In this document: positions 5,466-7,367 of the stretch, in pieces
Layout of the letters: every line of letters starts with the position of its first letter
Position numbering within the stretch: the stretch's first letter is position 1
Source: Prolixibacteraceae bacterium
GTDB lineage: Bacteria > Bacteroidota > Bacteroidia > Bacteroidales > Prolixibacteraceae
Length of the DNA stretch: 7,367 nt
Reading direction: 5' to 3'
Assembly: GCA_016930735.1 (NCBI GenBank)
Contig: JAFGGF010000066.1
Span: 1-7,367, forward strand
The notes under the pieces: model-generated
What the model saw: only the letters and a program-made list of their open reading frames with translations
Told to the model about the DNA's origin: nothing
The model's database searches: none
Translations under genes and position numbers: made by a program

Positions 5466-7118
5466 TTATTCGGTGATTACTTTCACACCTTTAAACATGT
5501 AGGGATTGTCACTGACCCTCAGAGTAAGACCACTGGAAGTTGTAATGTTCCTGAGAAAAACTTCCCTGGTTGTGACATAGGGAAACTTTTCCTGGTAGAA
5601 CTCATTGGTCAATTCCGGGTTGATATTAGCAAAAATGGCTGGTCCATGATAGTCTTCCGGATGGTTAGAATCGTCAATATGAAGGTTTTCAATTGTAATA
5701 CGTTCGGGCATATAACAGGTGTAGCCGAAATCGTGCTGCCCTGAATTTGATCCTCCGATTAGGCTGGCACTTGTTTTTCTGCCATTGGATGGAATGAAAA
5801 CGCAATTTTTGATAATAAAATCTCCCTGCCATGTACTGCCGTAATCAGATCGCAGGTCGATAAAAGTCCTGCCGCAGACAGTGGAATTCTCCACCGTAAA
5901 AGTCCCGCAACCGATGGCATTTATTCCCTGATGTCCAAGTGTTGAATTGCGGATAGTGGCATTGGCAACTCCCATGTGGGCATCGAAACGGGAAAAAGTA
6001 CAACTGTCGTAAACAAGATTTTTACAGTAATTGGATCCTAAAATCCCCCAGTACCTGTTATCATTTATGTCATTTGTCTGTTTGCAATTTATGAATGAAA
6101 CATTAAGTGCCCGGTTAAGAGTAAGGTCGTAACTGCCCATGGGTACTGAAACTCCTGCCGAGCCAATGGTCTGATAGGTAAAATGTCCTGTCAGAATAGT
6201 ATTGCGCACTGTTACGTAGGCGCAATCGCCAATATTCAGGATGCCATTATAAGGCGCACCATGGTCTCCTTCGCCGGAGATGCGGTGTTCCAGACCATTA
6301 ACAATAACATTTGAACGCCTGATCGCGATGCCACGGGTGTAATAGGTGTACTTCGATTCTGCCCTGTTGGCAATAGTGGTAAAATGGCCTCCTGTGATTA
6401 TCAGAGGTTTTTCATCAATAGGAAGAGCGGTGATATTTGTGATCTGCCCAAAATCCCAGATGATCGGAGAATCCATATCCACATTCCCGTTTTTGTCAAC
6501 GATAAAGATATCTGTCTGCGAAGATCCGTTGTTTTGGTTTGGTCCAAAACGGATATAGCGTTTTACATGGGAATCGGTGATAGAAATAAGGCAGGTTCCG
6601 GGCAAAGAAATATCGATTTTCTCCTGATTTTTCCTGAGTGAAGTTATTCCCTCAGGTTTGAACGGCTGCAGACTCGAATTAACAAGAAAAACAAATGAAC
6701 TACGGTTTTGTACTTCAGTATCGTCAATGATAAAGGCAGCTGTGCCAAAATCGGTGTCGGTCTGGATGACCGCCGTGCGGCTCTTCCCACTGATGTAATA
6801 TGTGGCTCCCTCGTCGGCTTTAACTAAAAGTTCCTGCTGATCGGCAAATGCATGTGTCGCAGCAATAGCATCTATATCATCGGTTTTGCCATCTCTCCTG
6901 GCACCAAAATCGCTATAGCGGACAAATCCATTGGCTTTAAATTTAATGGTATCCCCGGGGGATACATTTATAAGTAATTCTCCATTTTGATTAGTACTTA
7001 CTTCTGTTATATTTTCATTGAAGGTTATTACAACATTTTCAAGCGGATTCCGGTTTGATCTCTGTGCAATACTGAATACACTTATAAATAGAAAGAAAAG
7101 TATGAACAGGTTTTTCAT
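5466..7118 (-). CDS. secreted right-handed beta-helix protein, pectate-lyase superfamily
   Basis: This 550-residue protein has a Sec signal peptide with likely cleavage after SIA (residue 18). An N-terminal strand-rich segment (20-65) leads into SDFGARRDGKTDD (69-81), the start motif of the pectate-lyase superfamily (Pfam PF12708-like) and of phage-tailspike-type beta-helices. From about 235 to 535 repeated short strands of the type 'I.N.', 'VTVRNT', 'LNVSFINC', 'ATIRNSTL' and 'FTVENSTV' form the helix coils. A charged/His patch (RFDAHMG, 377-383; GHQGINAIG, 395-403) could line an active groove, but no specific lyase or hydrolase can be named. There is no T9SS sorting domain, TonB-dependent partner or SusD gene nearby. 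It is convergent with the gene at 4589-5349. It probably acts on, or binds, a polysaccharide in the periplasm or outside; the substrate is unknown. Confidence 0.8.
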   Translation of the reverse strand: MKNLFILFFLFISVFSIAQRSNRNPLENVVITFNENITEVSTNQNGELLINVSPGDTIKFKANGFVRYSDFGARRDGKTDDIDAIAATHAFADQQELLVKADEGATYYISGKSRTAVIQTDTDFGTAAFIIDDTEVQNRSSFVFLVNSSLQPFKPEGITSLRKNQEKIDISLPGTCLISITDSHVKRYIRFGPNQNNGSSQTDIFIVDKNGNVDMDSPIIWDFGQITNITALPIDEKPLIITGGHFTTIANRAESKYTYYTRGIAIRRSNVIVNGLEHRISGEGDHGAPYNGILNIGDCAYVTVRNTILTGHFTYQTIGSAGVSVPMGSYDLTLNRALNVSFINCKQTNDINDNRYWGILGSNYCKNLVYDSCTFSRFDAHMGVANATIRNSTLGHQGINAIGCGTFTVENSTVCGRTFIDLRSDYGSTWQGDFIIKNCVFIPSNGRKTSASLIGGSNSGQHDFGYTCYMPERITIENLHIDDSNHPEDYHGPAIFANINPELTNEFYQEKFPYVTTREVFLRNITTSSGLTLRVSDNPYMFKGVKVITE

Positions 7119-7367
7119 AACGACAGTAATTTTATATCAATCAATTTCTAATAAATCAGCTGGAACCGCAGCTAATAAGTTTATGCTTAAAGATCAACAT
7201 AAACCGGCAATTTTCATACATAAAGGCAAAAAAATTCAGTGATTACTAAAGAAGAAACAAACAATTTAATATTTAAACGAGTGCGAGGTTCCATCTGAAG
7301 ATAAAACGATTATTATCTGTTTAACGGATCTTCAATAGCAGACTACCTTATCACGCAAATTGCAAGA
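7119..7367. other. upstream region of the beta-helix gene; no gene seen
   Basis: All six frames are broken by stops, and no partial gene entering from the right edge is supportable. A short inverted repeat (AGCTG/CAGCT around GAACCG, near 7158-7173) is present about 40 bases before the beta-helix start. No exact TAnnTTTG with a TTG partner is visible on the minus strand. Confidence 0.4.

Noticed and set aside
6346..6641. Plus-strand open frames inside the beta-helix gene
   Set aside because: Antisense to a gene with clear signal peptide and superfamily motif; no independent support.
7018..7242. Plus-strand open frame of 74 codons at the beta-helix gene start
   Set aside because: It runs antisense over the signal-peptide coding region into AT-rich leader DNA and resembles no known family.
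1..7367. CRISPR array, insertion sequence or transposase remnant
   Set aside because: No regularly spaced direct repeats, terminal inverted repeats or transposase motifs are visible.

Overview
The window reads as accessory DNA from a Bacteroidota genome, probably an environmental, anaerobic or microaerobic lineage. The evidence is a C-terminal type IX secretion (T9SS) sorting domain on one product, an Omp85 barrel without POTRA domains, start codons without clear Shine-Dalgarno sequences, a TAnnTTTG-type promoter element, and small lipoproteins in AT-rich DNA. Genus-level placement is not possible from the sequence alone.

Positions 1-3586, all minus strand, form a likely redox operon transcribed from right to left. 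It starts with a monohaem cytochrome c lipoprotein (3586-3191). This overlaps by 8 bp an Omp85-type outer-membrane barrel (3198-2134). After a 113-bp gap comes a 648-residue inner-membrane protein (2020-74), which joins a cytochrome-oxidase-subunit-II-like CuA domain in the periplasm to a NosR/NapH-type membrane iron-sulfur module. An ATG at 10-8 may start a further gene that runs out of the window. The cytochrome resembles the cytochrome c domain that some oxidases carry on subunit II. The CuA part and the cytochrome part of a caa3-like subunit II therefore appear here as separate proteins, with the CuA part joined to a polyferredoxin instead of an oxidase. My reading is an electron path between the cytoplasm or quinone pool and a periplasmic or outer-membrane acceptor, with unknown substrate. 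This is the most interesting part of the window.

Positions 3587-3919 hold no gene but contain palindromes and repeats that could be operators, one unassigned promoter-like element on the plus strand, and a weak terminator for the next minus-strand gene.

Positions 3920-5349 carry two divergent genes: a small lipoprotein of BamE-like pattern (4384-3920, minus) and a secreted T9SS cargo protein (4589-5349, plus). The cargo gene is split by a -1 frame change exactly at a run of eight A. This could be a homopolymer error, a recent lesion, or programmed/transcriptional slippage.

Positions 5466-7118 (minus) encode a secreted right-handed beta-helix protein of the pectate-lyase superfamily. The last 249 bases (7119-7367) hold its upstream region and no gene that I can support.
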